Source of the DNA: an uncultured Arenicella sp.
Lineage (GTDB): Bacteria > Pseudomonadota > Gammaproteobacteria > Arenicellales > Arenicellaceae
Direction of reading: 5' to 3'
DNA length: 64,000 bases
NCBI GenBank assembly: GCA_938048185.1
Contig: CALIVT010000001.1
Coordinates: 248,001 to 312,000 of the forward strand
In this document: one piece after another, positions 17,774 through 27,451 of the stretch
Layout of the letters: every line of letters starts with the position of its first letter
How positions within the stretch are numbered: the stretch's first letter is position 1
The notes under the pieces: generated by a model
Seen by the model: only the letters and a program-made list of their open reading frames with translations
Database searches by the model: none
Told to the model about the DNA's origin: nothing
Made by a program: the position numbers and the translations under genes

Positions 17774-19195
17774 ATGGATGTGACCCAGCCTAAATATTCG
17801 GTTTTTCGAGCCGTTAAGGACTTTATTAAATTTTGCCTAGCGCACATAGAGCTGACGTTGGTATGTGTGCTCATCGCCATTGCTGCCCTGCAATATTATC
17901 TGCGGCCCCAATCGCAATCTCTGAGTGAAATTCTGAGCAGTGGCGAGTTGCGTGTGTTAATTGCGGATGAACCGGATTCTCAGTATGTATTTAATCGTCA
18001 GCATTATGGATTTGAATATGAGTTGATCGCCGCGTTTGCGGATTATTTAGGCGTAGAGCTCTCGCTTGAGGTAGTGCCTTACGGCGAACTATTTACCTTG
18101 CTCGACAGTGGTGCGGGCGATGTTGCGATCGGTGGTATTCTAGATTCTCCGTTCGTTCGCAGAGTGAGTACACCGAGTATTTCTTGGTTTCAAGCGCAGA
18201 CCACGGTTGTTTATAAGCGCGGGACCAAGCGCCCGAAACGCATAGAGGACTTAGCTGGCGAGGAAGTGTTAACCTCGGCGCGATATTACGACATTGAACA
18301 ACTCGCGGTTTTAAATTTGGTTGACGACCATCGTCCCGAGTACACGTTGCTGTCCGCGGTTAACAAGGGCAACGAGCGTTTCGCGCTCAGTACCAATTAC
18401 CGAGCGTTAAACGCTAAACATTATTTACCTAACTTAAATCGCAGCTTCATTTTGCCTGATTTGTTGGATGTCGTATGGGCCTTGCCTAAGCGCTATGACG
18501 AACCGTTATTAGTGCGCCTGAACGGGTTTCTACAAGACTCATTAGATAAAAAGTTACCCCAAAGTTTGGCCGATGATTATTTCAGAACACCGACTCGCTT
18601 GAGCACGTACGACGCGTTAGCAATTCACCGAAACATCGACAATGTATTGCCTCAGTTTGAGTACGCGTTTCGCAAAGCCGGGCGCAGGGCGAACATCGAT
18701 TGGCAGTTGGTGGCGGCCATGGCGTATCAAGAGTCACGTTGGTCAAACGACGCGAGGTCGCCCACGGGTGTGCGCGGCGTCATGCAGTTAACCACCGAGA
18801 CCGCCGAGTTTTTAGGTATTGATGATCGAATGGATATGAGTCAAAGCATTGACGCTGCGGCTATTTACTTAAAACAGTTGCGTGCGCGCTTACCTAAAAA
18901 AATAAACGAGCCTGAACGCACCTGGTTCGCAGTAGGCGCTTACAACGTTGGCTTTAAACACATACTCGCGGCGTATAAGAAAGCGCGGGCAGAAGGGCTC
19001 GACAATACGCAATGGAGCGTTGTCAGCACTTTGCTGCCAGACCTTTATGACGAGCCGTTTAATCGAGGTGTGCAAGCTCAGAGCTACGTCGAAAGAGTGC
19101 AAATTTTTACTGATATATTGCGGTTTTACGATATTCATCAACGCCAAGACTCGGTGCTGGAGCAGGGTGTTTTAGCACAGACCGCCGACAATTGA
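17774..19195 (+). CDS. mltF: Membrane-bound lytic murein transglycosylase, MltF-type
   Basis: A 473-residue peptidoglycan-cleaving enzyme. ATG at 17774 is chosen; a TTG one codon upstream is also open. A membrane anchor (IELTLVCVLIAIAALQYYL, about 23-41) is followed by a periplasmic solute-binding-like regulatory domain (about 55-280; GELRVLIADEPD, GFEYELIAAFADYLG). The C-terminal SLT domain (about 295-440) has the catalytic Glu320 in AYQESRW and the GVRGVMQLT motif. This two-domain layout is diagnostic for MltF, a muropeptide-sensing transglycosylase. It lies 78 bp after tRNA-Ser and looks independent. Confidence 0.9.
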   Translation: MDVTQPKYSVFRAVKDFIKFCLAHIELTLVCVLIAIAALQYYLRPQSQSLSEILSSGELRVLIADEPDSQYVFNRQHYGFEYELIAAFADYLGVELSLEVVPYGELFTLLDSGAGDVAIGGILDSPFVRRVSTPSISWFQAQTTVVYKRGTKRPKRIEDLAGEEVLTSARYYDIEQLAVLNLVDDHRPEYTLLSAVNKGNERFALSTNYRALNAKHYLPNLNRSFILPDLLDVVWALPKRYDEPLLVRLNGFLQDSLDKKLPQSLADDYFRTPTRLSTYDALAIHRNIDNVLPQFEYAFRKAGRRANIDWQLVAAMAYQESRWSNDARSPTGVRGVMQLTTETAEFLGIDDRMDMSQSIDAAAIYLKQLRARLPKKINEPERTWFAVGAYNVGFKHILAAYKKARAEGLDNTQWSVVSTLLPDLYDEPFNRGVQAQSYVERVQIFTDILRFYDIHQRQDSVLEQGVLAQTADN

Positions 19196-19295
19196 GCGCT
19201 GGGGTATTGGCGGGTCGGTGCTGGGCTTGTTGAGTGCGTTTCTCTTGACGTGATTTCGGTTATACTGGCGCCCGATTTATCGTGGAAAACTAATC

Positions 19296-20180
19296 ATGTC
19301 AGACGCCCCTTATTCACCGCAAACCTACTTTCATGTAGGTTACGCTCGAGCAGCGTCAACGTTTCTGCAAAAGACCGTCTTCCCGGCACTCAAGGGCATT
19401 CAATATATACCGCGCAATAACTTTAGAGTGCGCGAGAGCGAGAAGAAGCGCTTTAAAGCCGACAAGGTCTTAATGTCGCGTGAAGCGGGCGAATATATCC
19501 ATGACCGTTGTGATCGGGTGCGGGCAATATTTGGCAGCAAAATCATCATATCTGTGCGTCGACACGACGCTCTAGCAGCCTCAACGTATCGCCTATATGC
19601 TAAAAACGGACATACTTTTCGACATGATAAGTTTCTCGACGTTAAAAATAACCAGGGTGTTCGCAAGCTAGAAGATTTCACGTATATGCGTTTGATCGAG
19701 CACGTGCAAAAGACCACCGGTGAAAAGCCTCTGTTACTAATTTTCGAAGATTACATTAGCGACCCCACGTTCTATATGAATAGCCTATGCGCGTTCCTAG
19801 AATGTGATTATGACGAAGCCAAGCTCAGCCATCGAGCGGTGCATAAGTCCTACTCTGATAAGCAACTTAGATTACGCCGCCAATTTTCTGAAAAATTTTT
19901 ATCGCCAGAAAAAAATAAGACCGAGTTAGATGCCTCTAATATTGAGCATTATAGCAATTGGGGCAATTTCAAAGACAAGGTCCGAATCCGGGTTTCGGGT
20001 GTGTTTATGCGCCTGGCGAGGTTCGCGCCAGATTCATGGTTAGACGACGAGCCGCTATTGATTGAGTCGCATTCGCAAGCAATACGAGAATATTTTAGCG
20101 ACGATTGGAAGGCGTGTTACGACTATGTCGAGCAACAAAGCGTCGAGCTTAGCGTGGCTCGCACAAGGCCTCTTGCCTAA
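19296..20180 (+). CDS. Sulfotransferase-like protein
   Basis: A 294-residue cytoplasmic protein of the P-loop sulfotransferase superfamily. The N-terminal YFHVGYARAASTFLQKTVFP (about 8-27) is a PAPS 5'-phosphosulfate-loop-like motif (G..R..STFLQ). The segment AIFGSKIIISVRRHDALAASTY (about 84-105) looks like the 3'-phosphate-binding strand with R-x-x-D. The segment LLLIFEDYISDP (about 146-157) matches the conserved strand after it. The acceptor (lipid, polysaccharide or peptide) is unknown. The gene ends 4 bp before the queF start but has no functional link to it; the pair is probably co-transcribed. Confidence 0.7.
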   Translation: MSDAPYSPQTYFHVGYARAASTFLQKTVFPALKGIQYIPRNNFRVRESEKKRFKADKVLMSREAGEYIHDRCDRVRAIFGSKIIISVRRHDALAASTYRLYAKNGHTFRHDKFLDVKNNQGVRKLEDFTYMRLIEHVQKTTGEKPLLLIFEDYISDPTFYMNSLCAFLECDYDEAKLSHRAVHKSYSDKQLRLRRQFSEKFLSPEKNKTELDASNIEHYSNWGNFKDKVRIRVSGVFMRLARFAPDSWLDDEPLLIESHSQAIREYFSDDWKACYDYVEQQSVELSVARTRPLA

Positions 20181-20184
20181 GAGT

Positions 20185-21021
20185 ATGGACCAGTCTAAAC
20201 ATGAGGTTCTCGCTGCGCTAGCGCTTGGTAAAAAAAGCGCATACAGCAAGCATTACGCTCCGGAGTTGTTACAGCCAGTACCACGCCGCTTAAATCGCGA
20301 GGAGCTCGGTATTGCCGAACAACAACCGTTCAGCGGAGTCGATGTTTGGCACGCCTATGAGCTGTCTTGGTTGAACGCGAAGGGGAAGCCAATGGTTGCT
20401 TTAGCGCGTTTAACGGTTGACGCAAGTTCCCCGAATATCATTGAATCAAAGTCTTTTAAGTTGTACTTAAACTCATTGAATCAAACCCGTTTTGAATCCA
20501 ATGATGCGGTTTTGGCGGCGCTTGCAACGGACTTATCCAAAGTGGCTGGTGCCGCTTTTCAAATCGAGTTATTTCAGCCTGATGATTTGCAAAGCTTAGC
20601 GCCGTCAGCCCTCCATAGCCGCTGTATTGATGATTTGGATATCGAACTTGATGCCTATGAGTTATCGCCGGACATCTTACACGTTGACGCATCAACGACA
20701 AGCGAGTGTTTGCACAGCCATATTCTTAAATCGAACTGTTTGATCACCGATCAGCCTGACTGGGCAACGGTGATCATCGAATACTCAGGTCCGAAAATTA
20801 ACCGAGAGTCGTTACTGCGGTACCTTATCTCGTTTCGCGAGCATAATGAATTTCACGAGCAATGCGTGGAACGAATTTTTTGCGATATACAACAGCGTTG
20901 CCAACCTCATGCTCTCTCGGTTCAGGCATTGTATACCCGACGTGGTGGGCTTGATATCAATCCGTTCAGAAGCTCTGATACGACGGAAAATGCGCCGTTG
21001 AGACGTATCAATCGGCAATAA
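20185..21021 (+). CDS. queF: NADPH-dependent 7-cyano-7-deazaguanine reductase QueF
   Basis: A 278-residue enzyme that reduces preQ0 to preQ1 in queuosine biosynthesis, of the long two-domain (E. coli-like) type. The start at 20185 (MDQSKHEVLAAL) aligns with the E. coli N-terminus and follows the upstream stop by 4 bp. Earlier in-frame starts at 20062 and 20125 would overlap the sulfotransferase gene. The QueF signature ESKSFKLYLNS is at about 87-97. The nucleophile Cys185 is in SNCLITDQPDW with Asp192. RRGGLDINPFRS lies near the C-terminus. Confidence in function is very high. Confidence 0.96.
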   Translation: MDQSKHEVLAALALGKKSAYSKHYAPELLQPVPRRLNREELGIAEQQPFSGVDVWHAYELSWLNAKGKPMVALARLTVDASSPNIIESKSFKLYLNSLNQTRFESNDAVLAALATDLSKVAGAAFQIELFQPDDLQSLAPSALHSRCIDDLDIELDAYELSPDILHVDASTTSECLHSHILKSNCLITDQPDWATVIIEYSGPKINRESLLRYLISFREHNEFHEQCVERIFCDIQQRCQPHALSVQALYTRRGGLDINPFRSSDTTENAPLRRINRQ

Positions 21022-21031
21022 AGCTGGCAAT

Positions 21032-21066
21032 AAAAAAGGCTGACTAAATACGCCAGCCTTAATTTT
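21032..21066. terminator. Bidirectional terminator between queF and the acyl-CoA dehydrogenase gene
   Basis: AAGGCTG (21036-21042) pairs with CAGCCTT (21054-21060), flanked by an A run on the left and AATTTT on the right. It lies between two convergent stop codons (21021 and 21084), so it can serve both. Confidence 0.75.
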
Positions 21067-21083
21067 AGCGGTGATCGATTCGC

Positions 21084-22310
21084 CTAGCGATGCATAGACA
21101 GTTCTTTACGCGCGACCTGCATGCGGTGCACCGAGTCTGGGCCATCAGCGAAACGTAAGGTTCGCATTTGCGTGTACATTTCCCAAAGCGGAGTATCTTG
21201 TGATATTCCGGTGCCACCAAACATTTGCATTGCTTCGTCGATCACTTTCAAGGCCATATTTGGCGCCACTACCTTAATTTGTGAAATCCACGGTGCGGCG
21301 GCGCTTGGGTCACCCTGATCCATCATCCAGGCCGCTTTTAAGCATAACAAACGAGCTTGCTCAATGCCGATGCGACAATCGGCGATAATGTCGTAGTTGC
21401 CGCCAAGCTTAGCCAGTGGGCGGCCAAATGCCTCACGCGACATTGAGCGTTTGCACATTAGCGCAAGGGCTCGCTCTGCTTGGCCAATTGCGCGCATGCA
21501 ATGATGAATTCTGCCGGGGCCTAAGCGGCCTTGGCTCACTTCAAAGCCGCGTCCTTCGCCGAGCAGTAGGGCAGATTTAGGCACTCGTACGTCGGTAAAA
21601 CGCAGATGCATGTGGCCGTGAGGTGCGTCATCGTGACCGAATACTTGCATCGGACGCAGAACTTCGATACCCGGGGTATCGGCAGCGAGTACAAACATAG
21701 AATGTTGAGCGTGCCGAGGTGCTTCGTCGCCGGCGGTTCTAGCCATTAAGATATAGACTTTGCAACGTTCGTCGCCGGCACCAGAGGACCAGTATTTCTC
21801 GCCATTGAACACATATTCATCGCCGTCTAATTTAGCTTCAAACTTTAGATTGGTCGCGTCGGAAGACGCAACATCGGGTTCGGTCATCAAGTAAGCGGAT
21901 CGTATTTCGCTTTCAAGAAGAGGCGCAAGCCATTGTTTTTTATGATCTTCGTTTCCGTATCTCTCGAGCACTTCCATATTGCCAGTATCCGGCGCTGAGC
22001 AATTGAACACTTGTGGGCCAAGTACGCACCAGCCCATTTGCTCGGCTAAATGTGCGTATTCAACCGTGGATAAGCCATAGCCCCGCTCGGAATCAGTTAA
22101 CCAGAAATTCCATAATTTTTGCTCGCGCGCTTTTGCTTGCAGGTCGGCAATAATTTCTTTTTGGCGCGCGTTCATTTTCCAACGGTCGCCGCCCTTACCA
22201 ATTTCATCATGAAATTCCTTATCCGCCTCGAGAACTTCTTCCTGCATCAATTTTGTTACTTTGTCTAAAATCGGTTGTAGTCGTTCGCTAACACCAAGGT
22301 TCATGCTCAT
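21084..22310 (-). CDS. Acyl-CoA dehydrogenase family protein (ACAD11-like)
   Basis: A 408-residue FAD flavoprotein that introduces a 2,3 double bond into acyl-CoAs. Visible family motifs are YLMTEPDVASSDATNL (FAD/substrate region, about 139-154), KYWSSGAG (about 172-179), the RQAxGRP-like SREAFGRPLAKLGG, and the C-terminal MQMFGGTGISQDTPL with RFADGPDSVHRMQVARKEL. The WxS/DGP and HRM pattern matches the ACAD10/11-type dehydrogenases that handle medium to long chains. Monocistronic; the exact chain length is unknown. Confidence 0.87.
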   Translation of the reverse strand: MSMNLGVSERLQPILDKVTKLMQEEVLEADKEFHDEIGKGGDRWKMNARQKEIIADLQAKAREQKLWNFWLTDSERGYGLSTVEYAHLAEQMGWCVLGPQVFNCSAPDTGNMEVLERYGNEDHKKQWLAPLLESEIRSAYLMTEPDVASSDATNLKFEAKLDGDEYVFNGEKYWSSGAGDERCKVYILMARTAGDEAPRHAQHSMFVLAADTPGIEVLRPMQVFGHDDAPHGHMHLRFTDVRVPKSALLLGEGRGFEVSQGRLGPGRIHHCMRAIGQAERALALMCKRSMSREAFGRPLAKLGGNYDIIADCRIGIEQARLLCLKAAWMMDQGDPSAAAPWISQIKVVAPNMALKVIDEAMQMFGGTGISQDTPLWEMYTQMRTLRFADGPDSVHRMQVARKELSMHR

Positions 22311-22514
22311 GTAAATATCCTATTGCTAATATCGTTAAATTCGTTACTTACGAGCCATTCTACGCCATAAGCTGAGCCTCTTGAATCGAAATAGATTCAC
22401 ACATACTGTTACAATGATTAATTGTTCTAACCCGACGACCCTCGACGATATTAGTCTCCGTGATTTTACTTCCAGTGTCCGAGAATTCGGATGTAGCCCT
22501 GTGATTTTAAGTTA

Positions 22515-23456
22515 ATGCGTATAATGCTGGCGCCTATGGAAGGGGTTGTTGATGCTCAGATGCGTACCGTGTTGACGCACATTGGTGGTTACGATCGTTG
22601 CGTAACCGAATTTGTTCGGGTGACCGAGCAGCTTATTCCTGATCATGTTTTTTTTCGCTACAGTGCGGAACTGCATGAAGGTGGCCTGACACCGTCGGGC
22701 ACACCCGTTTTTGTTCAGTTATTGGGCGGTAGCTCTAAATATATGGGGCTAAATGCGGCGCGTTTGGCTAAGTTAGAACCCCCTGGCATCGATATTAACT
22801 TTGGTTGCCCCTCCAAAACAGTAAATAAAAGCGATGGTGGTTCAGTCTTATTACGAGAACCGCGGCGCGTAGGCGACATCGTTAAGGCGGTGCGAGACGC
22901 AGTTGACCCAGCCATTCCGGTGACCGCCAAAATCCGCCTAGGTTTTAGTAATTCTGACTTATTGCATGAGGTCGTTGAACAAGTTGTGACGGCTGGCGCT
23001 AATGAACTCGCAATTCATGCCCGAACTAAGGAAGATCGATATAAGCCACCGGCGTATTGGTCTTTGGTGAAGGGCATCTCAGATACGGTCGATATACCAC
23101 TGACAATCAACGGCGAAATTTGGTCAGTCAATGACGCGCGTAGAGCACTTTCTGAGAGCGGTTGTAGTGACTTGATGCTCGGCAGAGGGGCGCTTAGTTT
23201 CCCAGATTTAGCGCGGCAAATTCAGCGCCAGGGCAGTGCTGAGCTTGGATGGTTAGAGGTGCTGTCTATTGTGGCTAGCTACCTTCGAAATTCAAACCCT
23301 AAGCACCCTTTATTTGTCAGTGGCCGTGCTAAGCAATGGCTAGGTTTTTTACAAATGCATTACCCGCAAGCCGGGTGTCTATTTCATAAAATTAAGAGGC
23401 TCAAAGAAGCGGGTGCGATTTTTCAGGCGTTTGATGTTGAATTTGATGGCCGTTAG
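22515..23456 (+). CDS. dusC: tRNA-dihydrouridine(16) synthase DusC
   Basis: A 313-residue FMN enzyme reducing U16 of tRNA to dihydrouridine. The N-terminus MLAPMEGVVDAQMR is characteristic of DusC (DusA and DusB differ). The catalytic Cys98 lies in INFGCPSKTVNKSDGGS. IHARTKEDRYKPPAYW (about 163-178) and LMLGRGAL (about 217-224) are the FMN phosphate-binding elements. The C-terminal helical domain has GRAKQWLGFL. Length equals E. coli DusC. Confidence 0.94.
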   Translation: MRIMLAPMEGVVDAQMRTVLTHIGGYDRCVTEFVRVTEQLIPDHVFFRYSAELHEGGLTPSGTPVFVQLLGGSSKYMGLNAARLAKLEPPGIDINFGCPSKTVNKSDGGSVLLREPRRVGDIVKAVRDAVDPAIPVTAKIRLGFSNSDLLHEVVEQVVTAGANELAIHARTKEDRYKPPAYWSLVKGISDTVDIPLTINGEIWSVNDARRALSESGCSDLMLGRGALSFPDLARQIQRQGSAELGWLEVLSIVASYLRNSNPKHPLFVSGRAKQWLGFLQMHYPQAGCLFHKIKRLKEAGAIFQAFDVEFDGR

Positions 23457-23582
23457 ACCTAAGCGCACAAGATTAGGTTTTATCCGCGCATCGTAAGAGA
23501 AAAAACCGAGTAGGATTCTGACGCGTGTGCGTTTAGTATTAATGTTTATCAATCAATATAAATTAGAAAAAGGCTGTTTGTG

Positions 23583-24482
23583 ATGGGTGAGTTGTATATC
23601 GCGTATGAGTATTGGTTCGCGGCGTTTCAATTATTCTTTGCCATGCTGGGGATGGGGGCTACGTTAACGGTCCGCGACTTTACCGACGTACTCAGAACAC
23701 CAAAGTCTGTAACCGTTGGCACGTTGATGCAAATCGTAGTCGTACCACTGGTGGCGTACTGTTTTATTCACGTTGCTGGCGTTGTCGGAGGCGTGGCTGT
23801 TGGCATAGCGCTCATTGCAGCGATACCAGGCGGTACTACGTCAAATATTTTCACATTTATGGCGCGTGGCAATAGTCCCCTCTCGATTTCGATCACAGGC
23901 ATAACAACCTTAGCCTGCTTGTTTACCACGCCTTTTATTTTATCGCTGTTGATTACCGAGTATTTGCCTGCCGGTTTCGCAATGCCAACCGCTCAAATAA
24001 TCCGAGAAATAGCGTTCACTCTATTGTTGCCGCTGGGCCTTGGCATGCTTGTTTTAAAGTTATTTGCCGCGCAAGCTGGGGCGATTTCGACGTGGAGCAT
24101 TCGAGCCTCCTTGGCGGGTATCGCGCTTATCGTGGTCGGTTCTGCCAGCGCCGGGCGCTTAGACATTGACGCCTTCGGTAGCGATAACGTGCTATTAGTT
24201 GTTGGCTTCGTGTTCGCGTTGACGTTGATTGCTTGGCTTATCCCCACTGCGTTGCGTTTGGTAAAACCGGACCTAACGGCGATCCAAATGGAGGTTGTCG
24301 TGCGTAACGTTAATCTAGGCGTGCTTATCAAGGCATCGATGTTTCCAGCGGTAGTCGGTGCCGACAATACGGTGGGCGACACGGTGCTCTTTGCGGTCTT
24401 GCTCTACGGTGCGGTTCAAATGTTGGTGGCGGCGGTTATTATTGTCATGCGGCGACGCACAAGCGTCGCCGCATCAGCCTAG
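23583..24482 (+). CDS. Bile acid:sodium symporter (BASS) family transporter
   Basis: A 299-residue inner membrane protein with nine to ten hydrophobic helices. ATG at 23583 is preferred to the GTG one codon before. Family features are FFAMLGMGATLTVRDF near the N-terminus, the AAIPGGTTSNIFTFMARGN segment (about 78-96) that lines the Na+ site, and a second discontinuous helix region EVVVRNVNLGVLI (about 237-249). BASS transporters move bile acids, pantoate, pyruvate or other organic anions with Na+; the substrate is unknown here. Confidence 0.88.
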   Translation: MGELYIAYEYWFAAFQLFFAMLGMGATLTVRDFTDVLRTPKSVTVGTLMQIVVVPLVAYCFIHVAGVVGGVAVGIALIAAIPGGTTSNIFTFMARGNSPLSISITGITTLACLFTTPFILSLLITEYLPAGFAMPTAQIIREIAFTLLLPLGLGMLVLKLFAAQAGAISTWSIRASLAGIALIVVGSASAGRLDIDAFGSDNVLLVVGFVFALTLIAWLIPTALRLVKPDLTAIQMEVVVRNVNLGVLIKASMFPAVVGADNTVGDTVLFAVLLYGAVQMLVAAVIIVMRRRTSVAASA

Positions 24483-24498
24483 CCTTGCTACTCGTGCA

Positions 24499-27297
24499 TT
24501 AGCCGCGTTTAATTAAATCGTCAAAACGTTTTTGCAGGCTTGCTTGCTCGGCCGGCTCGCCGCCGGGCAAACACCACCATTGGGTTTGCAGATCTTGGGT
24601 TGTTTTTGCGGTTAAACCCAAACCTTTGTTTTGCATACGGTCGAGTTGCATTTGCATGCGTTGCCCGCGGTCAGCTTCAGGTGACTCCACGCCTAGCAAT
24701 ATCTCTAACTCGATGCAGAGTTTACGCCTAACGTCAGTGAACGCAACGCGATCGGTAATATGTGAGCTAGCCAAGCGTTGTTCAAATTTTTGTTCAAGTG
24801 CTTTGTCGTTGATGACTAGACTTTGAAATTGCTCGGTCAAGCGGCTTATTTCGTTTGTTTGATCTGCGCGCTCTGTTGTTTTTGCTTGCATTCTTAGGGC
24901 TTCGATTTCACTGCATAAGTCCGCTTTTTGTTTTACGGCTGTTTGCACTTTTTCTTGCAAGTCTACGGTCAGTCTATCGCTCGCCTTGCTGACACCATTG
25001 AGTGCGCGCTTATAGTCAGCGTCAATTTTCTCAACTAATTTCTCGGGGATGTTTTTTGAGAAAGGCGCGAGGGCAACGTAGTCGCTTTGCAGTTCGCTTA
25101 AGCCTTTATCTAAACTGTTTAAGTCTTCCGCCGATTTGCTCAAAGTATTGATTGCATTGATTACGCTACGATAGGTATCTAGCTCTTCATCCTGTTCAGA
25201 ACGCTTGGCTTTGCGGGCTTCTTGTAGCTGGCCGTAAACTTTATCGCTGGCGGCTTTAAATTCACGCCAGGCGGCTTGATCTTGTTTCCGGCGCGTAACC
25301 CCAACTTGTTTCCAGCGATTCTGGAACAGCTGCAGTTTGGCTACCGCCCCTTCGCCAATATTGGTCTCTGCCAATGCTGAAACTTGGGTGATGAGTTGCT
25401 TTTTAAGCTCGATATTAGCGTCGTATACAACATCAAGCTTGGCGTAAATTTGATCCTTTATTTTGCCCAGCTTTTCCCATTGTTTTTGTCCAGCTCGACG
25501 CTCTACATCTTTGATTTTGCGCCAGTCTTCATTAATGCTACGCAATTCTGTTTCAACGTGCTTGTAGTCAACTTCGCCGTCCCAATCAGTGCTGTCTAAG
25601 AGTATTTGAGTGCGCTGTAACAGTGGTTCGCGCTTTGCTAGGTTAGCGGCGCGGGTTTGTTTGCGCTCTTCAAAGAACAGGGCGCACGGCTGATAGGCTT
25701 GATCGGCCGCTGTCTTAAAGCGGGGCCAATGTACGTCACTAACATCACAATGGCCTAGGGCTTTCCACTGATTCTGTAGATTAGTAATTTGCGTGGAAAG
25801 TTTATCCGGGTGTGTTTTTGACGTTGTTAATGCCTCCATTTGCTCACACAGTTCAATCAGCTTTGGCTCGGTAGCGAATGCTTGCCAGTCCGACATTTTA
25901 CCCACGGTTTCAGCGGCTTGTTCGAGCCGTTCATCGAGAATTTTACGCTCTTTTCCTTGAACCTTAGACGCAGCTTTGGTGGTTGCATTAAGTTCGTGTT
26001 TCGCACGCCTTATATCGCCTTTATTGGTCGTGCCAATTAAACGATTGATTCGCTTATGCAACTTGTCTAGGTTCTCTTTTAACTCTTTGCGCTGTTCAGC
26101 AGTTTGTGATTTCCGCTCTTGCAAGTCAGCAGTGGCCTGTGCCAATACACGTAAGCTAGGGTAGCTCGATGGCCAAGAAACTTGGCTGATGGCGCGTCCA
26201 AACTGTTCTATATCTTCGTGCTCTACGCTAACCAACTCAGATAAGGAACTCAGTGCTTTTTGGGCCATGGTGAAGCGCGCCGAGACCTCTTTCGTTGGAC
26301 TGCTGATTTTAGTGTCGCTCAGCCAGCTGTGTATCGCATCACTGAGAATGCTGTTGATACTGATTTTTTCTGCGCTAAGTGCCTCCAGCGACAGCGTTGT
26401 CAAACTGGCGCAGTAGCGCTCTAGTTTAAGGCTTAGCTCTTGTTGCGATGATGCTGCGCGCTCTATCCGAGTTTGCTGGTCGACCTTCAGTTTTGCCCGC
26501 TCAGTCGCGTTGCTAAATCGTGTTTTAATCTGATCGTTTATCGCGAAATCAAGGTCATTCCAACGTTGTTGGTAAAGCAGAAATCTATCTTTAAATTCTG
26601 TCCGCCATTCAGGGTGGTTGGCGATAAACTCAAGTTGTTCGCAGAGCCCTTCAGCCGTCGCGCTATTGGCCTGCTCACGCTTTAATGCACTGCGCATATC
26701 ATCGAGCTTTTGGCGAATGATTCGCTCAGAGGTCTTATCTTTTCCTTTTAGATTTTTTCGCGCAGTTTCCAAAGCTGAAACATCGGTAAGTCGCTCTGCG
26801 ATAAGCTGGCGACTCTCGACATAAGTAACGTCGGCGATCAACGCCGCCATTTTGGCTTGATCCAATTGTTCAATTAAGTGATGGCGTAACTCGACTACCG
26901 GGCAGTGCTCGGCGACGAATGCGCTGCAATTCGGGTGAGCGGCTAACAACGCTTCGAAGTCACTCGTGGTCAACGTTGTATTCGGACCGATTAAGTCACA
27001 AAAACGTTTTCGCGCAGCGGCCTCAGTCTGCGAACAGCCACTGGGGCTTGTGTAATTCGTTGGCGATGCCTTGTCGGCTAACTTAGACGTTACTAACTCA
27101 AATAATTCAAATACAGCCTCAGGACTACTAAGGCGACAAATACTGGCCAGTCGAACCTCGAGCGCGGTATCGCTGCGTGCTGCCTCGGCGAATATAGCTT
27201 GGTTCGCGTCTGCCTCAATGGGCATGCTCTCAATAGCTTTTAATCGCTTTTCGGGCAACTTGTGTTGCCAATTCGGTTTTAATAAACCACCTAACAT
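24499..27297 (-). CDS. DUF349-repeat coiled-coil protein
   Basis: A 932-residue, highly charged, largely alpha-helical protein with several DUF349 repeats. These are recognisable by W-K-x-[IVL]-G or W-x-[DE]-[FL] cores (EWRTEFKDRF, NQWKALGHCDVSD, EDWRKIKDV, NRWKQVGVTRRKQDQAAW). Long Lys/Glu-rich coiled coils lie between repeats. No signal peptide or membrane segment is seen. The family is common as a single-copy gene in Gammaproteobacteria; its function is not established. Monocistronic and divergent from the DUF3581 gene. Confidence 0.85.
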   Translation of the reverse strand: MLGGLLKPNWQHKLPEKRLKAIESMPIEADANQAIFAEAARSDTALEVRLASICRLSSPEAVFELFELVTSKLADKASPTNYTSPSGCSQTEAAARKRFCDLIGPNTTLTTSDFEALLAAHPNCSAFVAEHCPVVELRHHLIEQLDQAKMAALIADVTYVESRQLIAERLTDVSALETARKNLKGKDKTSERIIRQKLDDMRSALKREQANSATAEGLCEQLEFIANHPEWRTEFKDRFLLYQQRWNDLDFAINDQIKTRFSNATERAKLKVDQQTRIERAASSQQELSLKLERYCASLTTLSLEALSAEKISINSILSDAIHSWLSDTKISSPTKEVSARFTMAQKALSSLSELVSVEHEDIEQFGRAISQVSWPSSYPSLRVLAQATADLQERKSQTAEQRKELKENLDKLHKRINRLIGTTNKGDIRRAKHELNATTKAASKVQGKERKILDERLEQAAETVGKMSDWQAFATEPKLIELCEQMEALTTSKTHPDKLSTQITNLQNQWKALGHCDVSDVHWPRFKTAADQAYQPCALFFEERKQTRAANLAKREPLLQRTQILLDSTDWDGEVDYKHVETELRSINEDWRKIKDVERRAGQKQWEKLGKIKDQIYAKLDVVYDANIELKKQLITQVSALAETNIGEGAVAKLQLFQNRWKQVGVTRRKQDQAAWREFKAASDKVYGQLQEARKAKRSEQDEELDTYRSVINAINTLSKSAEDLNSLDKGLSELQSDYVALAPFSKNIPEKLVEKIDADYKRALNGVSKASDRLTVDLQEKVQTAVKQKADLCSEIEALRMQAKTTERADQTNEISRLTEQFQSLVINDKALEQKFEQRLASSHITDRVAFTDVRRKLCIELEILLGVESPEADRGQRMQMQLDRMQNKGLGLTAKTTQDLQTQWWCLPGGEPAEQASLQKRFDDLIKRG

Positions 27298-27451
27298 CTA
27301 ATCTACTCCGTAGTTCGCTAGACTAAGTATGTGTGCTTAGTTTTTTGCTGGATTCTTGGGCTTCGAATGTCCAGCCATAGTTTACCAGTTAAGGTAAAAT
27401 GCGAGCGGTAAATTTGAACTAACTAGCGCTTAACAACGTCGTCACCACAGC

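Noticed and set aside
20062-20184. Longer N-terminus for QueF
   Set aside because: It overlaps the sulfotransferase gene and extends beyond the E. coli N-terminus; the ATG at 20185 aligns better.
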